Shown one piece after another: positions 51,573-64,000 of a stretch of 64,000 nt of DNA. The stretch is taken from the NCBI RefSeq assembly GCF_037975245.1, contig NC_092582.1, forward strand, positions 16,330,577 to 16,394,576, read 5' to 3'. The position numbers and the translations under genes are program-made. Source of the stretch: Apostichopus japonicus (Eukaryota > Echinodermata > Holothuroidea > Aspidochirotida > Stichopodidae). Below the pieces are notes generated by a model. It saw only the letters and a list, made by a program, of their open reading frames with translations. It had not been told where the DNA came from and did no database searches. Within the stretch, counting starts at the first letter, position 1. Every line of letters starts with the position of its first letter.

Positions 51573-51785
51573 TCAAGTAAACTGTAACAAGTACACTGTA
51601 ACAAGTACACTGTAACAAGTATAATGTGACAAGTACAGTAAGACAAGTACGCTGTAATATGTGTACTGTCACAATTGCATTATCACAAGTATATAGGCCT
51701 ATACGCAGTAACAAGTACATTATGGCAAGTGCACGCGCTGTAACAAGTACCCAATAACAAGTATAATATACAAGTACACCGTAAA
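51573..51785 (-). repeat. 14-bp minisatellite (CAAGTACACTGTAA)
   Basis: About 12 to 15 imperfect copies of CAAGTACACTGTAA in tandem. The minus-strand reading frame over it is repeat-encoded (VLVTVYLLQ-like), not a gene. Confidence 0.8.
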
Positions 51786-52386
51786 TCAACATTATCGGCC
51801 TGTAGTGGAGACCACATTGTATCCTATAGTTGAGGCTAGATACGCGTTTATAGTTTATCTTCAAGATAAGGCAACGAGGTATAATTAATGTGCAAATTTT
51901 TTCATGTTTTGTACGATGTTGTTTCTAAATGGGTAATCCGTGTTTATGTTCTGGCTCTACTTTTGTATTATGTATATATATACATCTGCGTAATCTCAGA
52001 GAGGGCTGCGCTGGACTAATTTTATTCCAAAGGGCAGAAACAGAATTGTAGCTTCGACTTTCGAACATGAAGACCGGCGAATGAGAAAATGAAAACAAAC
52101 AAAAAATTAATATGAAATCAAAACAACTTGATTTATAATAAATAAACGAAAAAGAAGTTTTCATGATTGGACTATCGTACTCGCATTTGCATATAAATGG
52201 TTTGGTCTGTTTATTATCCTTCTTGGACAGGCATAATTCATTCATTGTATAGTGACACATTTATATGTGACACAAATAGACGAACATTCTTTGCTATGAA
52301 AGCCTCATACGTTAAAGCAATCCTCGGCTATATCATGTTTACATGATCTTGATAAATCTTTCCATGAAATTTGATTGGTAATAGCA

Positions 52387-52530
52387 GGGAGCGGATCCGG
52401 GATTTTATGTTAAAGAGAGGGCGTGGGTTCTGAACCCCGCCCCCACCCCCACCCCCACCCCACCCCAATGTTTCGACATGAAATAGTGCATTCTGAGGCA
52501 TATTTAGATTATAAATGAGATTGCCAATTA
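52387..52530. mobile_element. fragment of a dispersed repeat family (copy 2)
   Basis: Begins CAGGGAGCGGATCCGGG, contains a (CCCCCAC)n tract and CTGAGGCATATTTAG, as in the fragment at 3852. The right terminus is not recognisable. The relationship is judged by eye. Confidence 0.4.
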
Positions 52531-52855
52531 AATTTTCATGTCAAGTAATTTTTAGTTAAAATTCAATAATTTTGTTTGAAATTCCCCAACAATGTACTTG
52601 AAATATGTTTACTATTATTACATGAGAAAGTCTCCTCCGAGTGACGAAATGTTTAAGATTGAATTGAACCTCATTCATTTTTCGCTTATTCATCTTCAGT
52701 TTGCTAAAGTAATAATAATAACAACGACAAAAACAAAGAGGGTCTCTGATCAACTACAATTTAATTTTGAGAAATATTGGGTAGGTTTCGAAAAATCGCT
52801 CACGAAACTAATAAACTTTAAAGAAGTATAGTAACAGTAAATATCGTGAAAAGAA

Positions 52856-52862
52856 TATATAT

Positions 52863-52955
<93 letters not shown>
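52856..52955. repeat. compound (CA)n(TA)n microsatellite
   Basis: An (AC)n block followed by two TA blocks split by CACA. Confidence 0.95.
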
Positions 52956-52959
<4 letters not shown>

Positions 52960-53620
52960 TTGTCAACTCCTTTAAAATAGAGGGTTCCCAAGGGTTCCTT
53001 GATCAGAAGTATCGAATAGCAGTTGCTGAGCTGCAAATTAGCCCAGCGTGGTCGGCAGAGGGACATATCGTATAAACAGCAAGTTACTTTTAAATGACTG
53101 AACAGAAATCCCACTTACCGTGTCGTATATCAAACCATTCCATTGAAATTAAAACCCAACCATAACCCAAAACGAATGAAACACCCAGATGATGAGAGAG
53201 CGTGGCTGATGGAATATGTATGGATGCCTTGGAATGACAACACGTGTAAAACATATAAACAGTCAACATTGCATTGTTCCCACATATGTGTGTGTATGTG
53301 TGTGTGTGTGGGGGGGGGGGGGTTACAATGATACTTTCCTAAAGAAGGCAGCATATATAGGTGATATAGAATGTATAGGTGGCAGACTGAGAAAATTAAA
53401 ATCAGCTATAAATTGGTCTTTAGAATAATCCTTGTGTTTGTCCCAATTTCGTCAGAACAAACTTATTTGCGACTTTACGTCCGTGTACTTACTTCCATAG
53501 GTAGGTTAAAGGTGTGAATCAAGTTAGCCTTTATGAACTCACCGTTAGACCTATTTACTCTGTTAGCCTATAATATACACAACATAGGACTTACACAAAC
53601 TCAAATCAAGTAACGTCTAA

Positions 53621-53651
<31 letters not shown>

Positions 53652-54478
53652 TAAATATATTATGTATGATTTACGCTTTGTTGTTATTAGCTTTGTTCTA
53701 TGGAAAATAGTATATTGTATAACATACCATAGAAAAAAAGCTAACATTACATGACTCGCAAAGGTTCACGATAATTGAGCCAAGTTCCCTCATGCGGCAC
53801 AGCTCATGCTATAGAAATCATTAAAATGTCGAAGTGCTGTGACCCTCCATGCGATAGCCCAGTGCACCCAGTGTTTTCAGCCCACACAAAATATTAAAAG
53901 TAGCTATTTGCACAACTTTGCGTGTAGACCTAACTATCTATCTTATTTATAAATGCACTATAGAATGCACTATTTCACGTGTGTGTGTGGGAAGGACCCC
54001 ACCCCCTCACATCGACAACAGGGCCATATATACCCCCTTTTAAAGAAAGTCATGGAACCGCCCCTATCCTCAGCTTCAAACTATTCTCAGACTTGAGAAG
54101 ACTTAAAATCGGTGAATTTATCGTTACTGAATTAACTGGGTTGGGTGTGGTTGGGGTGGGGATAGATGGGGTTGGTTGGGGGGGGGGGGGTAGGTGGGGT
54201 TTGTTTGGGATTAATTTGACCAACGGTGGTATTAAATGATCTCTGGTATTTGAGCATGACGGATTGTTTGTCTATTTACGTTGAGATCATATTTAGAGCA
54301 AACATAAACGCAGAGTGATGAATAGTGTAAATATTTTTTAGTCTATAGACGTAATGTTGTCTAAATGAGGCATTTTTTAAAGATCATCAGAGTGTAGCAA
54401 GTTAAAAAGTTGCTAGACGTTCTTAAAAGTCCTTTCTTTATGGTTCTGGCCGGGTGGATCTCCGAGTTACTTATAGTC

Positions 54479-54625
54479 ATTGAGGAGTGTTACGTGATAC
54501 TACTATAGTGTCATTGACATTGAGAAGTGTTAAATTATACTGGTGTAATGTACTAGTATACTTTCAGATATTGAGAAGTGTTAAATTATAATAGTGTATT
54601 GTGCTAGTGTACTTCCAGACATTGA
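54479..54625 (+). repeat. imperfect tandem repeat containing CATTGAGAAGTGTTA
   Basis: ATTGAGAAGTGTTA-type sequence followed by TAGTGTA/TACTTTCAGA occurs about four times at spacings of roughly 40 to 55 bp. Copies are diverged. Confidence 0.5.
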
Positions 54626-56566
54626 GAATGTGGTGTTTAATGTGGTGCTTGAGTGACCATTATTTTACTTTTCTAGCTTATTTGAGGCTATTAGATGATG
54701 TCTCTTAAAGACTAAGAAAGCTTCGTCTAAGAACACAACACAAATAATAGTATATTAATGAGAATGTGCATGTTATCGATTATCCACTGACATACTCGCT
54801 AGGGAAATATCCATAGGATATATTCTAGTTTATGAAGGATATATGTGCCTATAGGATGTGTGTTCTTTCGTTAATGGAACACGCACTTTCTACAGGATAT
54901 ATCCCTTACAATTAAGCCTTACTGCAAAATAATAAGGTGAGAATAAAAAAATAAAACATCCTACAATAGAAACTGTAACAAGAATAAGAGTAAACCTACA
55001 AAACACATTTAGCAATCCTCATATAAATATATCTAATAACACGTAACGGTATCTGGATTCTATACATACAAATAATTCAATCATATCTATCGACATCATC
55101 TCAGTGTAAACTGTGATTCGAAACAAAACAAAACGACGTTAATGTCTATTAGGGGCCGCCGTAGGTTGTGCTCGGCGTGGAGTCGGTCGTAATAGGACGG
55201 CGTTGATAGAGAATATCTTTATGATTATCGATATCATGAGCGTGATGGGAATAGGGCTTACGTCTGAGTGGAGGAATGTTTTCATAAAATCGGTACGAGC
55301 CGCCGATTATTATGACAGACAAGTTAATAACAGTATGACTGTATTAAAGCTTTTTTTGATTAAAGTACGCCGGTTTCTTATACATCATTGATGAGAGAGA
55401 GAGTGAGGCTGTTTTTCATGAGAGGTGGAGAGAGAGGTGAAAAAATAATTAGATTGTCCTGACTACATAGGTTACCTTGGCGGGACTCCATAACTCGTCT
55501 ATTATAAAGTACAAATTAAAGGGCGATGTTTTGTTACTTGTGGCTTCTCCAACCCCCCCCCCCCCCCCTACTCTCTTTGTCGTCATTAAAATTCATTCAA
55601 ATATTATTTCGAAGGTAATATGGTTTAATAATCATCCAGTTTAGAAATGGAGAAACTTATATCCCCCGGAATGTGAGGGTAACATCACATGAACCTGTCA
55701 GTATGTGTAGTATGCAGCCCTATACACGCTGTGTGTTTGTCTTGAATAAACATTGTTCGTTGTATTTCCATCCAGTTAAGTGCGAAGGAAAACAAATGCA
55801 CCTTTCTTTTGATTCAGACAGATTGATTGTTGGTTGGGAATATAGACTACATGAGTTTTATATTTCGAGACTTCCCTTTTAAGGGGACAATCGCTGATAA
55901 ATGAGGATGAGGCGGAGGTATAGCATGGCCCGGGTAATATCTCCTTAGCCAGTGAGGGGATGGGGCGGGTTGGGGGGGGGGGTGCTGGAGAGAGCAGATA
56001 ATATCTCCCTGCATATTGCGACTCTTACAACTCCAGATAAGTGACAAGTATTTCAAGGTACAAAACGCCAGAACAAAGAAGATCAATATTATGATTGTAG
56101 TTTTATGTGGGTGTGGTGGGACTTAGGAGTGATTGGGTCTCCCGCCCTATTTTTTTTAAATGTTTTTTATATGTTTCATTGCTTGCATAGCGGGGAGGGT
56201 TGAGGGTGTAGGGGGGGGGGGGGAGGGCGGCACATCTCCAAGCAGTAACACCTCTCCGGTCACTATGTCAAAATCAGACTACTATTGGTATAGAAGATGT
56301 AAGAATAAATGCTGCCCGCATGCAATAACAATAGTTTCATGATGGATTATACATGAATATGTATTTGTTATATACATGCATGGCTACTCAGCCAATGTTA
56401 ATACGATAACATTTCTCATCTACATGATAAGAGCTATTCATAGGGAGGAAGGGGAGGCGGAGGGGAGGGTAAGTTGGCGGGGTGGGTTGAGGTGAAAGAG
56501 AGAGGGTAGTAGACTTGGGGCTGGGACAAATGTGAAGAACTCTATCTTCGCAACTTGAATCAATTG

Positions 56567-56569
<3 letters not shown>

Positions 56570-56638
<69 letters not shown>
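56570..56638. repeat. (TA)n microsatellite, pure
   Basis: About 34 uninterrupted TA units. Confidence 0.95.
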
Positions 56639-56639
<1 letters not shown>

Positions 56640-58800
56640 ATCTTAATAAATCAATCGAAAGCCGATGTGATTGGTAAAGTTAACTTTCTACTTTCCTGTT
56701 ATTAGAAAATTTGCAACGGAAAGTAATTCTTACACAACGACTAACCTCTAGTACTAAAGTCTACTTTAGTAAATACTCTATAAAGTTATGTTGTAAGTTC
56801 TAGTTTAAAAAAAAAGAGTAAAAATATTTTGCCATCATTTATCAGTATAGTATATACGCTTGCACTTTAAGACAGATGGTTACAAGTTTACATAACTTAA
56901 AATTCATATGTACACTTAATAGCTAAATAAATAACTCACACGGGTTTTATTAAACAATTATTTACCCTGGGATGAGGGGAGTCTTATTACATCATTATTA
57001 AAGCATGATGGTATTTGCATGTGTGTTCTATTATAGAGAGGTATTTATACAGAGATACATTTAGCAGCGGTGTTATCACGAAACTGCAGGAAGGTCGGAA
57101 AACTCTTATAAATATTCATAAGACATATTGTTGCATTCAACTTTTGGTAAAGGTTTGCTGTTAGTCAACCGTCGAATTCCTTCATAGCCCTGTCCTTTAG
57201 CTTGCCCAATCAAGTTGTACATTTAATGGGCAAAGAAAACGCACACTGCAATTTTAGGCCCGGACTTTGTTTTGTACTGTTCGAGAGTCAAACTTCATCA
57301 TATTCCTGTAAATTATCTTGAACAGGCTGCCTAGAGGTTTCATTGCGTCGATTTATTGCGATATTACTTTTGAATAATTCTCGAAAATATTTGTAAAATT
57401 GTTTGTACATTTTGTACATTTTTGTAAACTGGCTAGTCGGCATGCCGCGGTGGTCGTGCCCCTTCGTCCAGCCTACTGTGTCCCCCTCCTTCCCGGTTAC
57501 AGGACTCCTTAAATTGTAGACGCCCCCCCCCCGGGCTCACCTTTATAGTAACATGCGTGTGTATCAAACGCATCGAGTTGCTTTAATTCAGTGTAAGTTA
57601 TATATTGATCCGTACATTTGTATTAAAATTTTACATCCATCTAGCAAGAAAATTATTTATCGATTCTGTTCACGTTCGTAAAAATATCTTTTTGAAACTG
57701 AACAAGAAATAATTATTGTAATTTATTATTGTTGCGATCGAAGACATGCTGTTATTATCAAACATTTTAGATATTCTATCCCCCAAAAAAGAAGAAGGTG
57801 TAATTATGAAAACTTGAAATAGACCAGCAAACAAACTGTTAATATCCAATCTACGAAATTCCATTTTTTTGTCGTTTACACATAAAACGTCTGCGGTTTG
57901 TATATAGCAGTAATTGTAATGAAATGATATGCGGACGGTTGGTAATGGTATAGGCTACCATATCAGGTAGGTATACTAGAAAGAGTAAGATGAACGGTTG
58001 TGAGAGGGGGAAAGGGGGGCTGGCGGTGCAGGTTTATACGGAAGGGTAGGATGAGCGGGGTGAAGTACCTTTAAAAGGGATAAATCTCGTTGTAATGGTT
58101 AATGAATTACCACCGTCTGTAAACTAAAGTATCGTATACCTTTAATGATATTTTCTTCATACGTGCGTATAAGAAACAGTTTATTCCACGCGTCCCGCCA
58201 CTATCCGGTAGTCTGTACCCCCACATCCCACTCTCTGTCGAGCGATCTCACTTTTCTCCTCCAATGTTTCTGTCTGTGGTACGCCAATAGAGTTTGTTAC
58301 ATGTTTTGCAGTGGTTTTGACATACTCTTCTTAAGGTAAGGCGTCTTGTCCTGGTGTTTGGTGTATATATCAGTGTGTGATATGTGCCTATGTGCGTTCT
58401 GCACTGGTAAAATTATAATAAAACGAAACTTTTAGTCGCCCTTCCCCCCTCCCCTACCCTCGTCCCACCCCTCGTCACGCAGCGAAGAAAACATGAACTG
58501 ACTTTGGAGTAAAAAAAAGAAGAAAAAAACAGAATTGCAAGTACGCCCTCATTTCATTTTATTGGCTGTTTATCGCTTCATCCGAATCTCATAAGTTGTA
58601 CCGTTCTTTAAATTAAGTTGCATTGTCTTTCATAGGAACGCAAACTATTAGAAAGGCATCGATATACTGGCATCATTTTTTTTTGTCATTCTGAAAAATT
58701 CTTAGCGTATTCAGAAATAATTTCCAGGAACTTTCGACTTTCCAAATTTTACGCAGACGTTCAGGCGTCTTCAACTTAGGAGGAGATCACATGCGTCCGT

Positions 58801-58907
58801 GTGCCTCGTGAATATTCATACTTTAGTACATACTTTTACTGCTAGCTTATTAGAGCGTATAGCTAGCAGTAAAAGTATGCACTTAAGTTTAAATATTCAT
58901 AAGGCAC
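58801..58907. repeat. 107-nt near-perfect inverted repeat (hairpin)
   Basis: Arms of 47 bp (58801-58847 and 58861-58907) match at about 41 positions; the inner 18 pairs next to the loop are perfect (ATACTTTTACTGCTAGCT with its reverse complement). The loop is 13 nt. It could be a foldback MITE or a microRNA-like precursor. No target duplication stands out. Confidence 0.7.
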
Positions 58908-59169
58908 CATTATTGGAATTTACCACAGATCTGAGTGCATTAATTTGCTGATGACCTTAAAAAGTTAGACGTTAACCGTTATTACCTACAGATTATAATT
59001 TCACGTATGTATATACTTCTATGTCTAATCAGGCCTAAAATCCAAAGTAGTACCGATGGTTAGCGACTTCCATGCATGGCTAGTATGTTACCAGTCAAAT
59101 CTGATCAAACAGAAATTATAAAAAGTCTGAAGTTGAACACTCCGCAGATAAAGAAAGAAAATGCCAAAG

Positions 59170-59280
59170 CAGCAAATGAATGAATGCATGCATGCATGCA
59201 TGCGTGAATAAATGAATTAATAAATGAATGAATGAATGAATGCATGAAGGAATGAATGAATGAATGGATGAATGAATAAA
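59170..59280 (+). repeat. tetranucleotide microsatellite (GAAT/GCAT)n
   Basis: GAATGAATGCATGCATGCAT and later GAATGAATGAATG runs with interruptions. Confidence 0.9.
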
Positions 59281-59551
59281 CAACATCCAGAGGTTTAACT
59301 TTGACCGTTTGTACGCTTTAAGCGGCGGGGTGAGGGATGACCCTATCTTAGGACCGTCAGTTACATAAGCCCAAGTGTCTCAACTATATTTATGAATAAC
59401 ATTTTATTTGCGCGGTAATGTGAAAACAACTGATCGATGTATGACGCCCTCTTTTGTTTTTAAACCTCAATGGGTGCGGGAGGATGGGTGAGGGGGTGAT
59501 TGCCCCAACCGCCACCCCCTACGGCAATATAAGCTACACAACAATTATGTA

Positions 59552-59624
59552 TTCATCTTCATTAATTAACTTCTCGTGCATGTTTATTTCATCTTCATTA
59601 ATTAACTTTTTCGTGCATGTTTAT
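59552..59624 (+). repeat. tandem duplication, 2 x about 36 bp
   Basis: TTCATCTTCATTAATTAACT..TCGTGCATGTTTAT occurs at 59552-59587 and 59588-59624, with about two differences including one inserted base. Confidence 0.85.
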
Positions 59625-60127
59625 GTCATCTGATCGATGTTTAAACAAGGCACACATGATAAACAGAGAGAGATAAAGAGATAGAGAGAAAATAAGACAT
59701 TTAGCAACTCTACACGATCCGTTGCCATGCGAACTAATAGCATTAACTTCATTGGTATTCAATGACTCAACTTCAAGAACGATTTATAGAAAGAATAACC
59801 AGTTTTCACTGGATTTTCGTCCCCCCAAAATCAGCATGTATATTCTACTATACATCGTGATCAAAGCTAGCGATAAAGTAGGCCTTGTAGCAGACGGAGG
59901 TAATAACGTGTAATAAGTTCAAGACGTTTATTGGGAAGAGGCTATAGATTACTTCTTGCTTCGTGCATAGCAATGACTACTTCAAATCTTTGTCCTGTTC
60001 CTTATATACTTCTATATACTCTCCAGGCACCCTTCCTTCATATTTTCTCACGGTCGTATAATTTCACACGTGATGAATATGCATATTTCATTGAGTGCGG
60101 CTCGTCATACAACGTTTAAAGAGCCGG

Positions 60128-60128
<1 letters not shown>

Positions 60129-60206
<78 letters not shown>
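60129..60206. repeat. (TA)n microsatellite, pure
   Basis: About 38 uninterrupted TA units; the longest such array in the window. Confidence 0.95.
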
Positions 60207-62313
60207 TATATATAGCATTTATGGCTTTCTATGCAGTGCAGTTGTAACAATGCTTCAATTATCAGCCATTCCTTGGCTCAACATAGACAACTGATTCTCC
60301 AGAAAAGAAAAAAACGTGTTGTCTATTCTTTTATAATACAGCTATTATGCCCCGCAGGACCTCTAGCGAGGTCGATCAGGGGGTTAAACTCTTTTAGTAT
60401 AAAAAAAATATATATAAAGATATATATATATATATAGCAACAAATTCGCCTAAACCATAGTTACAATCTTTTCTCACGTGGTTTATGTATGTGCGTGCGT
60501 TTCCTTGTTCTTGTCTTTGTGTTAACATCTGCGTTACAACTTCTGTTGTCATTATAGTTCAAAGGTCAAATTATGATAAGAAAGACAAAGTAAGCAATAA
60601 CAACATAAAAACTATAACATATCACATTTACTTTCAAACAAATCGTAGACATTACAGCCATCTATTCAGAAGAAGCATATAGACCTATCTATTTTTGAAA
60701 TGTTGCTAAATATACCATCTATTATGTCGATTTCTTCATGTATTTTTTTCGTACATTAATATTGCATTTTTTGTCCGATTTAGGTTACTATCAATTCATA
60801 ATTTTATTTGAATAGCTCATAAAATGTTATTCAAGAAATAACAAATTAAACACAAACAACACAAAAACGATATAATGTATTTTATTTTAACGTTGTATAT
60901 ATTTTAGCTTTATGTAGTATATTAAGTAAATTTATTTTCCATCAGTTAATTTCCATCAGTATATATATATATATATTCAAAGCATATATGTTAATAACAT
61001 AGACATAACTTAACACGGCAAGCTAACACAAATAAAGGAAAGAAAAAAAACACAGACAGGCAAGAAAAACTCATTTGATCATTTTTTTAATGACATGGAT
61101 AATAAAATATCCCCTTTTGGCATTCTTAATCAAGAAAGTTCCTGCTTCAGTTGAGTAACGAAAATTTCATATTAATATATCATTTTTTCCCCCTAAAATT
61201 TGTCCTTCCACATCGTCTTACTTCAAGGTCTAATGACATATACTCACCGTAATTCTTTTTTTTTTATCATTTTGAACAAACATTTTCTCTATAGTTTTTC
61301 ATAAAAGAAGAAGAAAAATCGCTTTGCACTCAGCCTTGAAACAGCTATATCGTTTCTTTCCTCTCGTCATCTCTGTTTTCTCATCTTCTTCATCTTCTTC
61401 TTCTTATTTTACAAATTTTATTTTATTGAATGTAATTAAATAGTATCACGGTAAAAGTTTCTAAATTAAATTGATGCGTGGTATATTGATTTCTTTTTTT
61501 TTATGATTATTATTATTATTATCATATCGTTTGAGGTTTTTATTATTTTTGATCGCAGTTTAAATGCATTAGTACTCGTCCATGATGAGGAAACGTTTCC
61601 CCATCTCGCATTAAAAAATATGAAATTAATCCATTTTTTGATTGATTATTGTTTATTGTTATTACTCATGTTCATCTTATTTTTAATAATAACAATTATG
61701 ACAATAATAATATTGGGATTATAATTAGTGAAGATAGAGAGAGGTCAATGTAGATTTATAATGGTATCTTTGACCGGCCTTCCGATTGAGATTAATAAAC
61801 TTAATACTTGATCATCGATAATTTGGTAAAAACCTTTCTCAAACTTTCTTTTTTTTTCATCTCTCAATGAGTTAAAAAAAAATTGTTTCTAAAAACAAAT
61901 GCCCACAACGACATACATTAATTGCATATTTTTGACCGCTGTATTTGTTCATTATTCATTTTAACTCTATCTAATTATTTAAATGTCTATTTATTATTTA
62001 ACTAAATTTTCCAAAAAATAAAACCAAAGTACAAAAGCAAGACATATCATTGATGTTATTATACCTGTAACTTTGGGAAATGACACATTTTAATCAATGT
62101 TGGCCACTTCCTTAAAACTTATTGACAAACTTGTCAAGAAATATGAAGACAAATTGAAAAGAAATTGAAGGGTTTACTTTATTATGTAATATATGGCCAA
62201 TAACCTTCATTATTGCCTGAAAGGTTAACATTCTTGGCAAAATACTACAAACATTTCGAAAAGTATATATGGTAGGCCTTCTTATGGGGACAATTTATTC
62301 TGACCGTCGAATT

Positions 62314-62740
62314 TATGCCCGGTGCATTCAAAATTACAAGGTGTAACGTTATACCCTTAATTACCACACTTAGAAGCCCCGAATTTATGCCTAGTGCATT
62401 CAACATTACACGATGTGTTACATTATACCCTTAATTATCACACTGGAAGCCTTGTATTTATTCCAAGTGCATTCAACATGACAAGGTGTTACATTATACC
62501 CTTAATAATTAAACTGGAAGCCTCGAATATATGCCCAGTGTATTCAACATTACACGATGTTACATTATACCCTTAATTATCACACCGGAAGCGTTTTTTT
62601 TATTCCAAGTGCAACATTACAAGGTGTTACATTATACCCTTCATTATCACAATAGAAGCCGCGAATTTATGCCCTTTGCATTCAACATGACAAAGTGTTA
62701 CATTATACCCTTAATTATCAAACTGTAAGCCTCTATTAAT
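62314..62740 (+). repeat. 71-bp satellite-like repeat, about 6 copies
   Basis: Units contain GTGCATTCAACATTACAAGG and TTACATTATACCCTTAATTA. The ATACCCTT landmark falls at 62351, 62425, 62496, 62567, 62634 and 62705, i.e. spacings 74, 71, 71, 67 and 71. All frames across it are repeat-derived. Confidence 0.85.
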
Positions 62741-63742
62741 GGTCTCGCTAATATGCCTGTTGACAATTAAAGAATGTGTGACCATAATTTGACTTGTAGC
62801 ATATTTGTAGGCTGACCGTCCGGGTTTGAATCCGGCTATGAAATGAAATCCGAGTCCATAATACTGTACCTATCGAGCGTACGTGGGGCATGAAAGGAGC
62901 TCAGGGGCTTGAATACACAGAAGGCCTTCACTGTATATGACTGTATACTCCTCGCATACAAGTCTATAGTGAATTTTTTTATTGTCTCTGGATGGTCCTT
63001 TACTTCCAACAATATTTCTATATTGTCCTCGTAGAAAATTAATTGATAACCTTTAACCTATGACATATATCCATATTGTATACGCTTTTCAAAAGTGACG
63101 TAAATGGACCCTGTTATGAGCGATTTACTTCCATGCATATATACCTATTATACTATATAGCCTATACACCTAGTCTAAATTTGCATACTAGATTCTTGTC
63201 CAAAGTTTCTATTGTAATCTTGTGATATCTGTTTATCATACTACTGACGATGCTACGCCCTGTGCGTGGGAGAGAAAGACATTCCATACTGAGCAATACA
63301 ATGTATGGCGAATGTTAAAATGGGAAACAATTATGACTTTGTAGGAAGCTACACAAATTGATTTATAATTGTTTGTTTTCATACTGAAACCGTGACGGAC
63401 CACAGTAACTAATACCGAGTCGTATATATTTCCCATTATTCAAAATTCAATAAATTCCGTCAGTTTGTTATAAAAAATTGATCTTTATCAGTAAAAGCAA
63501 ACGATATAGGATAATGCCAGCCTCGCAGTCATCTGTATGTTCTTCTCGTTGTTCTTGCCCCCATATACATATATCTACTATATCTATATCAAAATCCTGC
63601 GATACTGCTCCCTTTAAAAGCAATCTCAGTTTCCCCGAGTAAGTTCGAAACACTCATGTATTCCTGGCAGGGTTCTCCGGGCGCCTTCAGACCCTTAAGT
63701 GGGCCTTGTCGAAGACGCACGCCGACGGATCATCCTAAACAG

Positions 63743-63961
63743 TTAACGAAGAAAATTCACATCAGCTGAGCGATATCGTAAGTGCGGCGGCATCCGTGCA
63801 CGGGATCGTAAAAATATATTTTAACGAAATCAAGATCAGCGAAGAAAAGCAAAAGAAGAAGAAGAAAAAGAAGAAGATGAAAACAGAGAAGCCATCAGAA
63901 GGCTTCGTGACAAAGATTTTGATCACCATCGACCTGTATGAGCAGTTTGAAGGGGAAAAAA
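63743..63961 (+). CDS. candidate exon at the right edge, unidentified
   Basis: The interval between an acceptor-like CTAAACAG (AG at 63741-63742) and a donor-like AAAA|GTATGT (63962) is open in one frame. It reads NEENSHQLSDIVSAAASVHG, then KIYFNEIKISEE, a Lys run made by an (AAG)n tract, and then GFVTKILITIDLYEQFEGEK. A competing good donor GTAAGT sits at 63778, preceded by GC-rich sequence, so the stretch could instead be a 5' untranslated exon. I do not recognise the peptide. Confidence 0.3.
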
Positions 63962-64000
63962 GTATGTTGTAGAGTTTGTTGCAAAAAACTAGAATACCCA

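Larger units (their letters stand above)
44179..58800. other. gene desert, left part
   Basis: 14.6 kb with microsatellites, G/C homopolymers (for example about 47295-47312 and 50512-50526), the 14-bp minisatellite and one dispersed fragment. Short open frames only; none has exon-like borders plus recognisable protein. Confidence 0.6.
58908..63742. other. gene desert, right part
   Basis: AT-rich sequence with the GAAT array, the 36-bp duplication, the longest TA array and the 71-bp satellite. GC content rises only after about 63660, where the candidate right-edge exon lies. Confidence 0.6.

Noticed and set aside
52618-52650. Hammerhead-like CATGAGA..GTC..GACGAAA
   Set aside because: The catalytic CTGATGA is not present and helix I cannot be drawn.
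62810-62850. B-box-like GGTTTGAATCC suggesting a tRNA gene or SINE
   Set aside because: No A-box at a suitable distance and no cloverleaf; the palindromic CCGG flanks explain the apparent T-arm.

Overview
The window looks like genomic DNA from a bilaterian animal. It is AT-rich, with long spliceosomal introns (GT..AG), many (TA)n microsatellites and many homopolymer G/C tracts. An invertebrate deuterostome, perhaps an echinoderm, is my best guess. That is inference from gene structure and repeat style; nothing here proves the species.

The one gene I recognise with confidence is the plus-strand orthologue of ODAD3 (CCDC151), a coiled-coil subunit of the outer dynein arm docking complex of motile cilia. 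It can be assembled completely from 10 coding exons between 8358 and 38214. All splice phases agree and the product is 543 aa. Its sixth intron is 1.8 kb, its seventh 12.8 kb, its eighth 4.4 kb and its ninth 4.9 kb.

Divergent from it, with about 630 bp between start codons, lies a second spliced gene on the minus strand (three coding exons between 7725 and about 1127, about 270 aa if the last exon runs to its stop). I do not recognise this protein. The interval between the two genes carries a near-consensus RFX X-box, two forkhead (FOXJ1-type) cores, a CRE-like site and a YY1-type ATGGCGGC core. This fits a shared cilia-gene promoter.

The 25 kb right of ODAD3 is essentially a gene desert of microsatellites, minisatellites and small mobile elements. 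Three elements stand out. The first is a 158-bp inverted-repeat-bounded unit at 41470-41627 containing a hammerhead ribozyme fold of the minimal-helix-III type next to tRNA-like A-box and B-box sequences. The second is a complete 370-bp hAT-type MITE at 43801-44170 with a perfect 8-bp target duplication. The third is a 107-nt near-perfect hairpin at 58801-58907. At both window edges there are weak candidate exons (501-609 and 63743-63961) that may belong to neighbouring genes.
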